Shown: positions 44,507-53,406 of the stretch, piece after piece
Numbering within the stretch: the first letter of the stretch is position 1
Layout of the letters: every line of letters starts with the position of its first letter
NCBI RefSeq assembly: GCF_014901205.1
Contig: NZ_JACNMU010000009.1
Location: 1-64,000 of the forward strand
Direction: 5' to 3'
DNA: 64,000 bases
From: Meridianimarinicoccus sp. MJW13
Lineage (GTDB): Bacteria; Pseudomonadota; Alphaproteobacteria; Rhodobacterales; Rhodobacteraceae
Notes under the pieces: generated by a model
Databases searched by the model: none
Told to the model about the DNA's origin: nothing
Seen by the model: only the letters and a program-made list of their open reading frames with translations
Made by a program: the position numbers and the translations under genes

Positions 44507-45445
44507 TCAGTCGTACAGAACCGCCTGGATCTTGGGATCGTCGATGTTGGTGGCATCGTAGTAGTAGAAGCCGGTGTCGATGATCGGGGGCAGGGTTTCG
44601 CCGTTGATCGCCTTCACGGCCGCCATCACGGTTTCATAGCCGATGCCCACCGGGTTCTGGGTGATCGCGCCGGACATGAGGCCCTCGCGGATGGCGTCCT
44701 TCTGTGCCTTGCCGCTGTCATAGCCGATCACCACCAGACCCTCGGTGCCCAGTTCGCGCACCGCGTTGACCACGCCGATGGCCGAGCCTTCGTTGGTGCC
44801 GAACATGCCCTTCAGGTCGGGGTTCGACACCAGGATGGCCTTGGCCACCTCGGTCGATTGCAGCTGGTCGCCGGCGCCATATTGAACAGTCACGACCTCG
44901 ACGTCGGGATAGGCTTCTTCCAGGCGGTTGAGGAAGCCGTCGCGACGGTCGATCCCGGTGCGCGAGGTCTGGTCGTGGGCGACCACGGCCACCTTGCCTG
45001 CGCCGCCGATCATCTCGGCCATCTTGTCGGCGGCCAGGGCTGCGGCTGCGACGTTGTCGGTGGTGGCGGTGGTCACCGGGATGTCGCTGTCGACACCGCT
45101 GTCGAAGGCCACGATCGGAATGCCGTTTTCATGGGCTTCGCGCAGGATCGGGATCGCCGCCTGGCTGTCGAGCGCGGCAAAGCCGATGGCCTTGGGCGAA
45201 TTGGCCAGGGCTGCCGACAGCATGTCGATCTGGCGGTCGACCATGGTTTCATTGTCGGGGCCTTCGAAGGTGATGCGAACACCGGCCTCGGCGGCGGCCT
45301 GATCGGCGCCGGCCTTCACGGCCTGCCAGAACTGGTGCTGAAAGCCTTTCGAAACCAGCGGAATATAGATCTCCTGGGCGGCCAGCGGGCTGGCCACGAG
45401 ACCGGAAATGGCAAGAGCGCCAAGTAGGGTACGACGAGACAACAT
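44507..45445 (-). CDS. Sugar ABC transporter substrate-binding protein (RbsB type)
   Basis: 312-residue periplasmic binding protein of the ribose/galactose family (Peripla_BP_4) with a signal peptide (~1-24, ALAISGLVASPLAAQE). It ends an operon rbsA-like/rbsC-like/rbsB-like. The start is ATG 45445 with AGGAGG 7 bases upstream; upstream in-frame codons lie in the gap. Lying with L-fucose-type enzymes, it probably binds L-fucose or a related 6-deoxy sugar or sugar acid (inference from context). Confidence 0.87.
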   Translation of the reverse strand: MLSRRTLLGALAISGLVASPLAAQEIYIPLVSKGFQHQFWQAVKAGADQAAAEAGVRITFEGPDNETMVDRQIDMLSAALANSPKAIGFAALDSQAAIPILREAHENGIPIVAFDSGVDSDIPVTTATTDNVAAAALAADKMAEMIGGAGKVAVVAHDQTSRTGIDRRDGFLNRLEEAYPDVEVVTVQYGAGDQLQSTEVAKAILVSNPDLKGMFGTNEGSAIGVVNAVRELGTEGLVVIGYDSGKAQKDAIREGLMSGAITQNPVGIGYETVMAAVKAINGETLPPIIDTGFYYYDATNIDDPKIQAVLYD

Positions 45446-45507
45446 ATGATTTTCCTCCTGTTGCGTGTCTGGGACGCGGGGGTTGGATCCCCCGTCTTGT
45501 GATGAAT

Positions 45508-46518
45508 TCAAGCGGATTTGCGGCGGCGCAGCATGTCGGCATAGACCGCCAGGATGATGATCGCGCCGGTGACAACGGTTTGCCATTCCTGGGCCACCGA
45601 CAGCACCCGCAGCCCGTTGGTCAGGACCGCCATGATCAGCGCCCCGATGAGCGAGCCCATGATGGAGCCGCGCCCGCCCGACAGCGAGGTGCCGCCGATG
45701 ACCACCGCGGCGATGGCTTCCAGTTCATAGCCCAGCCCCAGCGCCGGTTGCGCCGAGTTCAGGCGTGAGGCGATCAGCAGCCCGGCGATGCCGACGATGG
45801 CACCGGCCAGCGAATAGATGGCGATCTTCCAGCGGTCGGTGTTGACGCCGGACAGCCGCACGGCCTCTTCGTTGGAGCCCAGGGCGAAGGTATAGCGGCC
45901 AAGGGCTGTGCGTTGCAGCACATAGGCCGCGGCCCCGGCGACAAGGAACAGGATCAGCACGCCGTTGGGGATCGGGGCGAAGGGCAGGATCTCGCCAATA
46001 AGCGACCCGCGCGAGATGTCCGAAAACCCCGGCGTGTCGTTGAAATAGATCGGCCGGGTGCCCGAGATGATCAGGGACATGCCCTTGAGGATCAGCATCA
46101 TGCCCAGCGTGGCGATGAAGGGCGGGATCTTCATCCGCGCGATGAAGGTGCCCGAACAATAGCCGCAGGCCGCGCCCGCGCCGATGGCCGCCGCCACGCC
46201 CAGCGGCAGGGGCAGCCCGGCATAGGTCAGCACCACGCCCGCGATCACGGCGGTAAAGGTCATCATGGTGCCCAGCGACAGGTCGATGCCGCCGGTGATG
46301 ATGATCAGCGTTGCCGCCACCGCCAGCACGCCATTGACGCTGGTGGCCTGCAGGATGGCGATCATGTTCGACATCTGCATGAAGTTGGGCGACGCCAGCG
46401 AGAATACCACCAGCAGCACGATCAGCGAGGCAAAGGCCAGCACCCGTTGGTGCGCCACGGCGGCCCCGATGCGGCCCAGAAGCGTTTGGGAGTTTGGGGC
46501 ATTTGTGGTTGCGGTCAT
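45508..46518 (-). CDS. Sugar ABC transporter permease (RbsC type)
   Basis: 336-residue inner-membrane permease of the BPD_transp_2 family with about 8-10 helices (VLAFASLIVLLVVFSLA at the start, then VLAVAATLIIITGGIDLSLG, a hallmark of RbsC). The cytoplasmic coupling loop is GSNEEAVRLSGVNTDRWKI. It begins one base after the ATPase stop, with GGAG upstream. It forms the channel for the binding protein encoded next. Confidence 0.9.
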   Translation of the reverse strand: MTATTNAPNSQTLLGRIGAAVAHQRVLAFASLIVLLVVFSLASPNFMQMSNMIAILQATSVNGVLAVAATLIIITGGIDLSLGTMMTFTAVIAGVVLTYAGLPLPLGVAAAIGAGAACGYCSGTFIARMKIPPFIATLGMMLILKGMSLIISGTRPIYFNDTPGFSDISRGSLIGEILPFAPIPNGVLILFLVAGAAAYVLQRTALGRYTFALGSNEEAVRLSGVNTDRWKIAIYSLAGAIVGIAGLLIASRLNSAQPALGLGYELEAIAAVVIGGTSLSGGRGSIMGSLIGALIMAVLTNGLRVLSVAQEWQTVVTGAIIILAVYADMLRRRKSA

Positions 46519-46519
46519 A

Positions 46520-48040
46520 TCAGTCTCCCGTTGGCGCCATGACGGCGTCGCGCCGTGTCGCCAGTTCCATGATCTGTTCCTGCGATGTCCCGGCGCCGCC
46601 GGGCAGGATTCCGGTCAGCCGGCCTTCGCACATCACCGCGATGCGATGGCTCAACCGCAGCACCTCGGGCAGTTCCGACGAGATCACGATGATCGTCTTG
46701 CCCTCGGCGGCAAGCTGTTCCAGCAGGCGGTAGATTTCGGATTTGGCACCGACGTCGATGCCGCGCGTGGGTTCGTCGAAAATCAGGATGTCGCAGTCGC
46801 GCTCCAGCCATTTGGCGATGACAACCTTTTGCTGGTTGCCGCCCGACAGAAGCCGCGCCGGTTGCTGGTCCGACGGAGTCCGGATGCCCAGCCGCTGGAT
46901 ATAGTCCTTGGCGGTGGTTTCCATCCGCGCTTCGTCCAGCACCCCCATGCGCGAGGTGAACCGCTCCAGGCTGGCCATGGCGATATTGGCGCGCACGGAC
47001 ATGTCCAGCGCCAGGCCGAAATGCTTGCGATCCTCGGACAGGTAGCCGATGCCGGCGGCCACCGCGTCATGCGGGGCGCGGATGCGGACCTCGCGCCCGT
47101 GAACGGTGATGGTGCCCGCGTCCTTGGGGTCGGCGCCAAAGATGGCGCGCGCGACCTCGGTTCGTCCGGCGCCCATCAGCCCGGCAAAGCCCAGGATCTC
47201 GCCGCGCCGCACTTCGAAGCCGACATCCTTGATCTCGTGGCCCCGGCTCAGCCCCTCGACTTTCAGCGCCACCTCGGCGCCGGACAGGTCGGGCACAACG
47301 GGCGGCTTTTCCGAAACCTCGCGCCCGACCATCAGCGCGATGATCTTCGACAGCGGTGTTTCGGCGGCGGGCACGGTGTCGATCCAGGAGCCGTCGCGCA
47401 TGACCGTCACCCGGTCGGCGATGCGCTTGATCTCGTCCATGCGGTGGCTGATGTAGACGATGCCCACGCCATCGGCCTTGAGCCGCGCGATAACCTCGAA
47501 CAACTCGGCAATTTCGGCGTCATTCAGGGCGGCCGTGGGTTCGTCCATGATCAGGACACGGGGGCGATAGGACAGCGCCTTGGCAATCTCGATCAACTGC
47601 TGGCGCGCGATGGTCTGGCCGCCGACATGGGACTTCGGAGCGATCTTCAGGTTCATGGCGTCGAAGATCTCGGCGGTCTGCCGGTTCAACTCGGCCTCGT
47701 CCAGACGTCCGAAGCTGCGCCGCGGTTCGCGCCCGATCAGCACGTTCTGTGCGGCGGTCAGGTCGTTCATCAGGCTCAGTTCCTGATGGATGATGCCGAT
47801 GCCCAGATCCTGCGCCTCGCGCGGCGAGGACGGGGCGGCGGGTTTTCCAGCCACCCGGATCTCGCCGCCATCGCGCGGGTAGATGCCCGACAGGATCTTC
47901 ATCAGCGTGGATTTGCCCGCACCGTTTTCGCCCATCAGGGCGTGAACCTCGCCAGGATACAGATCGAATTGCACGTTGCGCAGGGCATGCACGCCCGGAA
48001 AGCGCTTTTCGATCCCTGTCATCTCAACCAGTGGTGTCAT
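46520..48040 (-). CDS. Sugar ABC transporter ATPase (RbsA type, two NBDs)
   Basis: 506-residue ATPase with two tandem nucleotide-binding domains. The first has Walker [10 protein letters not shown] (~residue 37) and Walker [12 protein letters not shown]; the second has signature [16 protein letters not shown] and Walker [13 protein letters not shown], with a degenerate Walker A (GLMGAGRTE) as usual for this family. GGGAGGG precedes the ATG. First gene of the importer operon, 30 bases after the SDR gene, so all may be one transcript from the 50.4-kb promoter. Confidence 0.92.
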   Translation of the reverse strand: MTPLVEMTGIEKRFPGVHALRNVQFDLYPGEVHALMGENGAGKSTLMKILSGIYPRDGGEIRVAGKPAAPSSPREAQDLGIGIIHQELSLMNDLTAAQNVLIGREPRRSFGRLDEAELNRQTAEIFDAMNLKIAPKSHVGGQTIARQQLIEIAKALSYRPRVLIMDEPTAALNDAEIAELFEVIARLKADGVGIVYISHRMDEIKRIADRVTVMRDGSWIDTVPAAETPLSKIIALMVGREVSEKPPVVPDLSGAEVALKVEGLSRGHEIKDVGFEVRRGEILGFAGLMGAGRTEVARAIFGADPKDAGTITVHGREVRIRAPHDAVAAGIGYLSEDRKHFGLALDMSVRANIAMASLERFTSRMGVLDEARMETTAKDYIQRLGIRTPSDQQPARLLSGGNQQKVVIAKWLERDCDILIFDEPTRGIDVGAKSEIYRLLEQLAAEGKTIIVISSELPEVLRLSHRIAVMCEGRLTGILPGGAGTSQEQIMELATRRDAVMAPTGD

Positions 48041-48070
48041 CGTTCAAGCCCTCCCCTGCCAGAACTGCGC

Positions 48071-48817
48071 CTAGATTGTGACGCCTCCGTCAACCAAAAT
48101 GGCCTGCCCCGTGACGAAACGGGTGCCGTCGCCCAGCAGATGCAGGACGGTTGGGGTCATGTCATCCACCGTCGCCAGCCGGCCCATGGGCTGGCGGGCG
48201 ATAAAGTCCTTTTCGGCCTGCACCGGATCGGCGGCGGCGGCGATCCGGCCGCGCAGCGACGGGGTATCCACCGTGCCCGGGCACAGCGCGTTGCAGCGCA
48301 CGCCCTTGGTCACGAAATCGGCAGCGATGGCCTTGGTCAGCCCGATCACGGCAGCCTTTGTGGCGCCATAGGCGGTGCGGTTCGGAAAGCCCTTCACCGA
48401 AGAGGCCATCGAGGCCATGTTCAGGATCGCGGCGGTGCCGGTAGTTTCGGCCTGGCGCAACATGCCGGGCAGGAAAGCGCGGCAGGTGCGCACCATCGAG
48501 GTGACGTTGATCTCGTTGGAAAAGGCCCAATCCTCGTCCGACACGTCCAGGATCGTGCCGTTGTGGACGAAGCCCGCACAGTTGAACAGCCCGTCCAGAT
48601 CCGGCAGATCGGCGGCCAGCGCGGAAATGGCGGCGGCGTCGGTGACGTCCAGCGGGCGGGTCTCGATGCCCTCGGTGCCCGAGAGGCTGTCCAGCGCGGC
48701 TGCATTGATGTCGGTGGCGATGACCCGTGCGCCTTGCGCGGCGGCTGCTAGGGCCGAGGCCCGGCCGATACCCTGCCCGCAGGCGGTCATCAGGATGGTT
48801 TTTCCGGCAAGTGTCAT
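48071..48817 (-). CDS. SDR, probable 2-keto-3-deoxy-L-fuconate dehydrogenase
   Basis: 248-residue classical short-chain dehydrogenase: TACGQGIGRASALAAAAQG (cofactor, with the unusual CGQGIG seen in keto-deoxy-fuconate dehydrogenases), FNCAGFVHNGTILDV, catalytic Ser in NMASMASSVKG, and YGATKAAV with Tyr/Lys. Human BDH2/DHRS6 and bacterial L-KDF dehydrogenases share the pattern. In the oxidative L-fucose pathway it makes 2,4-diketo-3-deoxy-L-fuconate. It lies between the UxaA-type dehydratase (25 bases away) and the ABC genes. Confidence 0.8.
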   Translation of the reverse strand: MTLAGKTILMTACGQGIGRASALAAAAQGARVIATDINAAALDSLSGTEGIETRPLDVTDAAAISALAADLPDLDGLFNCAGFVHNGTILDVSDEDWAFSNEINVTSMVRTCRAFLPGMLRQAETTGTAAILNMASMASSVKGFPNRTAYGATKAAVIGLTKAIAADFVTKGVRCNALCPGTVDTPSLRGRIAAAADPVQAEKDFIARQPMGRLATVDDMTPTVLHLLGDGTRFVTGQAILVDGGVTI

Positions 48818-48842
48818 TGTGTCTGTCTCTCGTCCATTGGGC

Positions 48843-50366
48843 TCACATCACCGCGCCGATTTGCCAGGGTACGAATTCCACCCCGCCAAAGCCCAGCTCT
48901 TCGCTTTTCGTTTGCTCGCCCGAGGCGATGCGCAGGAACAGGTCGTAGATTTCACGTCCCTTGGCCTCGATCGAGACCCCATCGGTCACGATGTCGCCGC
49001 AGTTCACGTCCATGTCGTCTTTCAAGCGGGCGTACATCTCGCTGTTGGTGGCGATCTTGATGCCCGGCACCGGCTGGTAGCCCGAGACCGAGCCGCGCCC
49101 GGTGGTGAAGGCGATCAGGTTGGCGCCCGAGGCGACCTGCCCGGTGACCGAACAGGGATCAAAGCCGGGGCTGTCCATGAAGACGAAGCCGGATGTGTCG
49201 ATGGCCTCGGCGAACAGGTAGACGCCGTTCAGAGGCGCGGTGCCGCTTTTGGCAACGGCACCCAGCGATTTTTCCAGAATGGTGGTCAGCCCGCCGCGCT
49301 TGTTGCCGGGGGAGGGGTTGTTGTCCATCTCGCCGCCGTTGCGCGCACAATAGTCTTCCCACCAGCGGACACGGGCGATCAGCTTTTCGCCGATCTCGGG
49401 GCTGACGGCACGGCGCGTCAGAAGATGTTCGGCGCCATAGATTTCCGAGGTTTCCGACAGGATCGTGGTGCCGCCCTGGCGCACCAGAAGGTCCGAGGCG
49501 GCGCCAAGCGCCGGGTTGGCGGTGATGCCGGAATAGCCGTCCGAGCCGCCGCATTGCATGCCCAGCGTCAGCGCCGAGGCGGGGGCAGGGCTGCGGGTGG
49601 CGCGATTGGCGATCTCGGCAATGCCGCGCAGCTCTTCCAGCCCCTTGTCGATGGTGGCGCGGGTGCCGCCCTGATGCTGAATGGTCATGTAGCGCAGTGC
49701 GCCGTCGGCCCGGATCGGCCGGTTGCCCACCAGATCGGCCACCTGCATGACCTCGCAGCCCAGCCCGATCAGCAGGATGCCGCCGAAATTGGGATGCCGG
49801 GCATAGCCCTGAAGGGTGCGAAACAGCGTGGCATAGCCCTCGCCGGATCCCGACATGCCACAGCCGGTGCCATGGGTGATCGGGACGATGCCGTCAATAT
49901 TGGGAAACTCGTCCAGCAGGCCGGATTTCTCGGCCGCTTCGGCCACGAAACGCGCCACCGAGCCCGAGCAGTTCACCGAGGTCAGGATGCCCAGGTAATT
50001 GCGCGTGCCGACCCGCCCGTCGGCGCGGGCATAGCCCTGGAACGTGTCCGTCCCTGTGGCCGCAGGCAGCGCGCGGGTATCGGCGCAGAAGGCATAGTCC
50101 TGGTGATGCTCGCCCATGCCGAGGTTGTGCGTGTGGATGTGTTCTCCCGGCGCAATGGCGGCCTTGGCTTGGCCGATGATCTGGCCATAGCGCAGCACGT
50201 TCTCGCCGGCGGCGATGGTCTGGGTGCTGATCTTGTGACCGCGCGCGACCGGTTGCGGCAGTGCAGTGTCCAGCCCGTCGATCACGGTGCCCTGCGGCAG
50301 GTCGGCCAATGCCACGACAAGATTGTCTTGCGGGCTTAGTCTGATCACGCGGGAACTTGCGGGCAT
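48843..50366 (-). CDS. UxaA-family sugar-acid dehydratase (probable L-fuconate dehydratase)
   Basis: 507-residue full-length UxaA/GarD-family protein: an N-terminal SAF-like domain (residues ~1-100, with HIHTHNLGMGEHHQDY) and the long catalytic region (GYARADGRVGTRNYLGIL, HGTGCGMSGSGEGYATLF, GLGCEVMQV, CGGSDGYSGITANPALG). The family includes altronate and galactarate dehydratases. Its neighbours are the fucose-type SDR, mutarotase, dehydrogenase and lactonase, and no enolase-superfamily fuconate dehydratase is present. By analogy with the split UxaA proteins of the Campylobacter fucose locus, L-fuconate is the likely substrate. The ATG at 50366 has GGGAAG upstream. Confidence 0.8.
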   Translation of the reverse strand: MPASSRVIRLSPQDNLVVALADLPQGTVIDGLDTALPQPVARGHKISTQTIAAGENVLRYGQIIGQAKAAIAPGEHIHTHNLGMGEHHQDYAFCADTRALPAATGTDTFQGYARADGRVGTRNYLGILTSVNCSGSVARFVAEAAEKSGLLDEFPNIDGIVPITHGTGCGMSGSGEGYATLFRTLQGYARHPNFGGILLIGLGCEVMQVADLVGNRPIRADGALRYMTIQHQGGTRATIDKGLEELRGIAEIANRATRSPAPASALTLGMQCGGSDGYSGITANPALGAASDLLVRQGGTTILSETSEIYGAEHLLTRRAVSPEIGEKLIARVRWWEDYCARNGGEMDNNPSPGNKRGGLTTILEKSLGAVAKSGTAPLNGVYLFAEAIDTSGFVFMDSPGFDPCSVTGQVASGANLIAFTTGRGSVSGYQPVPGIKIATNSEMYARLKDDMDVNCGDIVTDGVSIEAKGREIYDLFLRIASGEQTKSEELGFGGVEFVPWQIGAVM

Positions 50367-50416
50367 GGAGCTTCCCTTTTTTGCAGCAGCTTGACGACTC
50401 GTAAACGAAAGCCGTC

Positions 50417-50450
50417 GCACCTGTCAACTGGCATGTCAGTTGACAGGTGC
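50417..50450. promoter_or_regulatory. 34-bp palindromic operator between divergent fucose arms
   Basis: Arms GCACCTGTCAACT (50417-50429) and AGTTGACAGGTGC (50438-50450) are perfect 13-bp inverted repeats around 8 bases that include another TGTC. It lies 50 bases upstream of the UxaA-type gene and 47 bases upstream of the first GntR gene, the right place for a dimeric GntR regulator to control both directions. The right arm contains TTGACA, which could serve as a -35. Confidence 0.7.
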
Positions 50451-50497
50451 GGAAGCCCATGGCAGGATTTTATCACGTTTGAAAAGGAACACAGCGC

Positions 50498-51220
50498 ATG
50501 AGGGTGAAGCCGGTTGCCGAGCTGTCCCGGGTAGACGAATTGCCCGACCTGCGCAGTTCCACAGGCTCGCTGGCGCAGCGTATCCACCATGTGTTGCATA
50601 CCGCGATCCTAGACCTGACCTTCCCGCCCGGCACGCCGTTGCGCAAGGCCGAACTGGCCCATCGGTTCGGCGTTTCGCGCGCGCCGGTGACCGAAGCCAT
50701 CGCGATCCTTGCCGCCGAAGGTCTGGTCGAGGCCATGCCGCAAGTGACCGCCCGCGTTACACCCCTGTCCATGGCCGCCCTGCGCGAAGAAACCTTCCTG
50801 CGGTGTGCGATCGAGGGCGCGGTTGTCGAACGGCTGGCAAAAACAAGAACCGATGCGCAACTGGCACGGCTTGGGCGCAACCTGCGGCTGCAGGAATTGC
50901 TGGTCGAAGATGGCGACACCCGCGGCTTTTTCGAGGCTGATGAAGAGTTTCATACCATGTTGCAGGAATTCACCGGCCTTGACCGACTGTCGGGATTTGC
51001 GGCACAGGTGACATTGCAATTGCATCGCGCAAGACAACTCCTGCTTCCCGAAGCACGGCGTCCGACCGAAACGATTGTCGAGCACGGGGAGGTGCTTGAG
51101 GGGATCCGCCGCCAGGATGCGCCCGCTGCCGTCAAAGCCATGCGCTTTCACCTTGGGCAGTTGGTGCCGCGTCTGAAGCCGCTGGAACAGACCTATCCCC
51201 ATTATTTCAGGGAGGGATAA
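50498..51220 (+). CDS. GntR (FadR subfamily) regulator 1
   Basis: 240-residue regulator with an N-terminal winged HTH (~residues 28-90, KAELAHRFGVSRAPVTEAIAI) and a helical FCD sensor domain. Metal-type residues appear in ADEEFHTML and VEHGEVLEGI and in MRFHLGQL. AAGGAA lies 8 bases before the ATG. It starts 47 bases from the 34-bp palindrome, and is likely to control the fucose genes and itself. A second, related GntR gene follows 2 bases later. Confidence 0.9.
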   Translation: MRVKPVAELSRVDELPDLRSSTGSLAQRIHHVLHTAILDLTFPPGTPLRKAELAHRFGVSRAPVTEAIAILAAEGLVEAMPQVTARVTPLSMAALREETFLRCAIEGAVVERLAKTRTDAQLARLGRNLRLQELLVEDGDTRGFFEADEEFHTMLQEFTGLDRLSGFAAQVTLQLHRARQLLLPEARRPTETIVEHGEVLEGIRRQDAPAAVKAMRFHLGQLVPRLKPLEQTYPHYFREG

Positions 51221-51222
51221 CC

Positions 51223-51933
51223 ATGGCCATGTCCACCGAGTTCGATGTCAAGAAACTTGCCGACCTGTCGGACTTTGAGGGCTCGCTGGCGGCGCGCGTC
51301 TATCAATCCCTGAAACAGGCGATCCTGTCGCTGGATGCGCCGCCGGGCGTGGCCCTGCGCAAGCCCGAGATGTGCACGCGGTTCGAAGTGTCGCGCTCGC
51401 CGGTGGCCGAGGCCATTGCGCGGTTGTCGGCGGAAGGGCTGGTCGAGGTCACGCCGCAATCGGGGTCGCGGGTGTGCTATCTGTCGCTGTCCGATTTCCA
51501 CGAGGCCGCCTTCATGCGCTCGGCACTGGAACAGGCGGCGGCTGAACGGGTGGCGGAGGTCCGAAGCGAAGCCGATCTGGGCGCGCTGGCCCGTTCGATG
51601 CACCGCCAGAAACTGCTGGCAGCCGATGGTGCGCGCGAGGAATTCTACCTTGCCGACGAGGCGTTTCACGAATTGATCCACGCCGCCACCGGCTATGCCC
51701 GTCTGTCGGCCCAGACCGAGATCGTCGGCCTGCACATGACCCGCGCCCGCCGCCTGTTGTTGCCCGGCCAGCGCCGCATCGAAGACACGATCACCGAGCA
51801 TCAGGCGATCTTCGATGCCATCAAGGCACAGGATGGTGCCGCCGCACGCGCCGCCATGGCGCTGCATCTGAACCAGGTGACCAAGCTGATCGACGCCCTG
51901 TCCGAAAGCCAGCCCGGACTGTTCAAACCCTGA
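51223..51933 (+). CDS. GntR (FadR subfamily) regulator 2
   Basis: 236-residue paralogue of the preceding regulator, with parallel architecture (SLAARVYQSLKQAIL, KPEMCTRFEVSRSPVAEAIA, ADEAFHELIHAATG, TEHQAIFDAIKAQD, MALHLNQV). GGAGG is 7 bases before the ATG. The pair looks like a tandem duplication, and the two could form a heterodimer or respond to different ligands. Followed 8 bases later by the aldo/keto reductase gene. Confidence 0.9.
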   Translation: MAMSTEFDVKKLADLSDFEGSLAARVYQSLKQAILSLDAPPGVALRKPEMCTRFEVSRSPVAEAIARLSAEGLVEVTPQSGSRVCYLSLSDFHEAAFMRSALEQAAAERVAEVRSEADLGALARSMHRQKLLAADGAREEFYLADEAFHELIHAATGYARLSAQTEIVGLHMTRARRLLLPGQRRIEDTITEHQAIFDAIKAQDGAAARAAMALHLNQVTKLIDALSESQPGLFKP

Positions 51934-51941
51934 GGTATCCC

Positions 51942-52988
51942 ATGCGTGTATCCGACCCAGTTTCCCTGACAGATCGCACTGGTCTGGCTGTTACCCGCAT
52001 GGGGTTTGGCGGTGCGCCGCTGGGCAACCTGTACCGGGCCTTGCCCGAGGAAGACGCGCAGGGTGCGTTCTCGGCAGCCTTCGACGCCGGGATCCGCCTG
52101 TTCGACACCGCCCCGCAATACGGGCTGGGCCGGTCCGAAATGCGCTTTGCCGAAGGGCTGGCGCGCCATGGCCGCGACAACATCGTGCTGTCGTCCAAGG
52201 TCGGGCGGCTGCTGCTGGACTGCGCCCCGGAAGAGGTCACGCCCGAGGCCTTCGTCGATGTGCCGCAGAAACGCATCCAGTTCGACTATTCCTACGACGG
52301 GGTCATGCGCTCGCACGCGGAAAGCCTGGCCCGGCTGCGCACCGACCACATCGATATCCTGCTGGTTCACGACGTCTGCGCTTTCTCGCAGGGCTCGCAA
52401 GAGGCCAGCGATGCGCGGGTGCGCGAGCTGTTCGATGATGGCGGCTACCGCGCGCTGATCGAGTTGCGCGAGGCAGGGCAGGTCAAGGCCATCGGCGCCG
52501 GGGTCAACGAATGGCAGGTCTGCGAGCGGCTGTTGGGGCTGGGCGATTTCGACTGCTTCCTGCTGGCGGGCCGCTACACCCTGCTGGAGCAGGCGGCGCT
52601 GGACAGCTTCCTGCCACTCTGCGTGAAGCGGGACGTGGGGATCATTCTGGGCGGGCCGTACAACTCGGGCATCCTTGCCACCGGTGCGGTGCCGGGCGCC
52701 AAGTACAACTACGCCGAAGCCCCGCCGGAAATCCTGGATCGCGTGGCGCGTATCGATGCCGTCTGCGCGGCCCATGACACGCCCCTGATCGCGGCCGCGC
52801 TGCAATTCGTGCTGGGCCATCCGGCGGTGCGCACGGTGGTGCCGGGCGCGACCTCGGCGGCGGAGGTGTCGCAGAACGTGGCGCTGCTGGAGCGCGCGAT
52901 CCCGCCCGCGCTGTGGACCGATCTGCGCAGCGAGGGGCTGATCCGCCCCGACGCGCCCCTTCCCCAGGAGACTTCCAATGCTGCGTAA
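51942..52988 (+). CDS. Aldo/keto reductase, probable L-fucose dehydrogenase
   Basis: 348-residue AKR with catalytic Asp/Tyr in IRLFDTAPQYGLGRSE, Lys in VLSSKVGRLL and His in DILLVHDV. The long insertion and the sequence around RLLLDCAPEE resemble D-threo-aldose 1-dehydrogenase and L-fucose dehydrogenases, which oxidise L-fucose at C1 to the lactone. GAGG precedes the ATG. It overlaps the FucU gene by 11 bases, tying it to fucose anomer chemistry. Confidence 0.85.
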   Translation: MRVSDPVSLTDRTGLAVTRMGFGGAPLGNLYRALPEEDAQGAFSAAFDAGIRLFDTAPQYGLGRSEMRFAEGLARHGRDNIVLSSKVGRLLLDCAPEEVTPEAFVDVPQKRIQFDYSYDGVMRSHAESLARLRTDHIDILLVHDVCAFSQGSQEASDARVRELFDDGGYRALIELREAGQVKAIGAGVNEWQVCERLLGLGDFDCFLLAGRYTLLEQAALDSFLPLCVKRDVGIILGGPYNSGILATGAVPGAKYNYAEAPPEILDRVARIDAVCAAHDTPLIAAALQFVLGHPAVRTVVPGATSAAEVSQNVALLERAIPPALWTDLRSEGLIRPDAPLPQETSNAA

Positions 52989-53406
52989 CATCGACCCGAT
53001 CCTGTCACCCGATCTGCTGTTCACCCTGGCCGAAATGGGCCATGGCGACACGATCGTTATCGCCGACGCGAATTTCCCCGCCGCCAGCATGGGCCAGCGC
53101 GTGATCCGGGCCGAGGCGAGCAATGCCACCGACATGCTGCGCGCGGTGCTCAGCCTGTTGCCGCTGGACAGATTCGTGCAGGAACCGGCGGTGACCATGC
53201 AAGTGGTGGGCGATCCGACCGCCGTGCCCGAGGCCGTGGCCGCCTTTCAGCAGGTGGTGACCGATTGCGCCGACAAACCGGTCCGGCTGGGCTCGGTCGA
53301 GCGGTTCGCCTTCTACGATCGCGCCCGCGCGGCCTTTGCCGTGGTGCAGACCGGCGAGCGGCGGCTGTACGGTAACATCCTTCTGACAAAGGGCGTGATC
53401 GGATGA
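52978..53406 (+). CDS. fucU: L-fucose mutarotase (FucU/RbsD family)
   Basis: 142-residue mutarotase interconverting alpha and beta sugar anomers. Family residues are in LAEMGHGDTIVIADANFPA (catalytic His near residue 22, binding Asp near 30) and the C-terminal YGNILLTKGV. AGGAG lies 7 bases before the ATG, inside the upstream gene. FucU rather than RbsD is favoured by length and by the fucose-type neighbours. It overlaps the next gene by 4 bases. Confidence 0.9.
   Translation: MLRNIDPILSPDLLFTLAEMGHGDTIVIADANFPAASMGQRVIRAEASNATDMLRAVLSLLPLDRFVQEPAVTMQVVGDPTAVPEAVAAFQQVVTDCADKPVRLGSVERFAFYDRARAAFAVVQTGERRLYGNILLTKGVIG

Noticed and set aside
46265-48751. An 828-codon plus-strand frame across the ABC permease, ATPase and SDR genes
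   Set aside because: It crosses three well-supported minus-strand genes and their junctions, so it cannot be a separate conserved gene.
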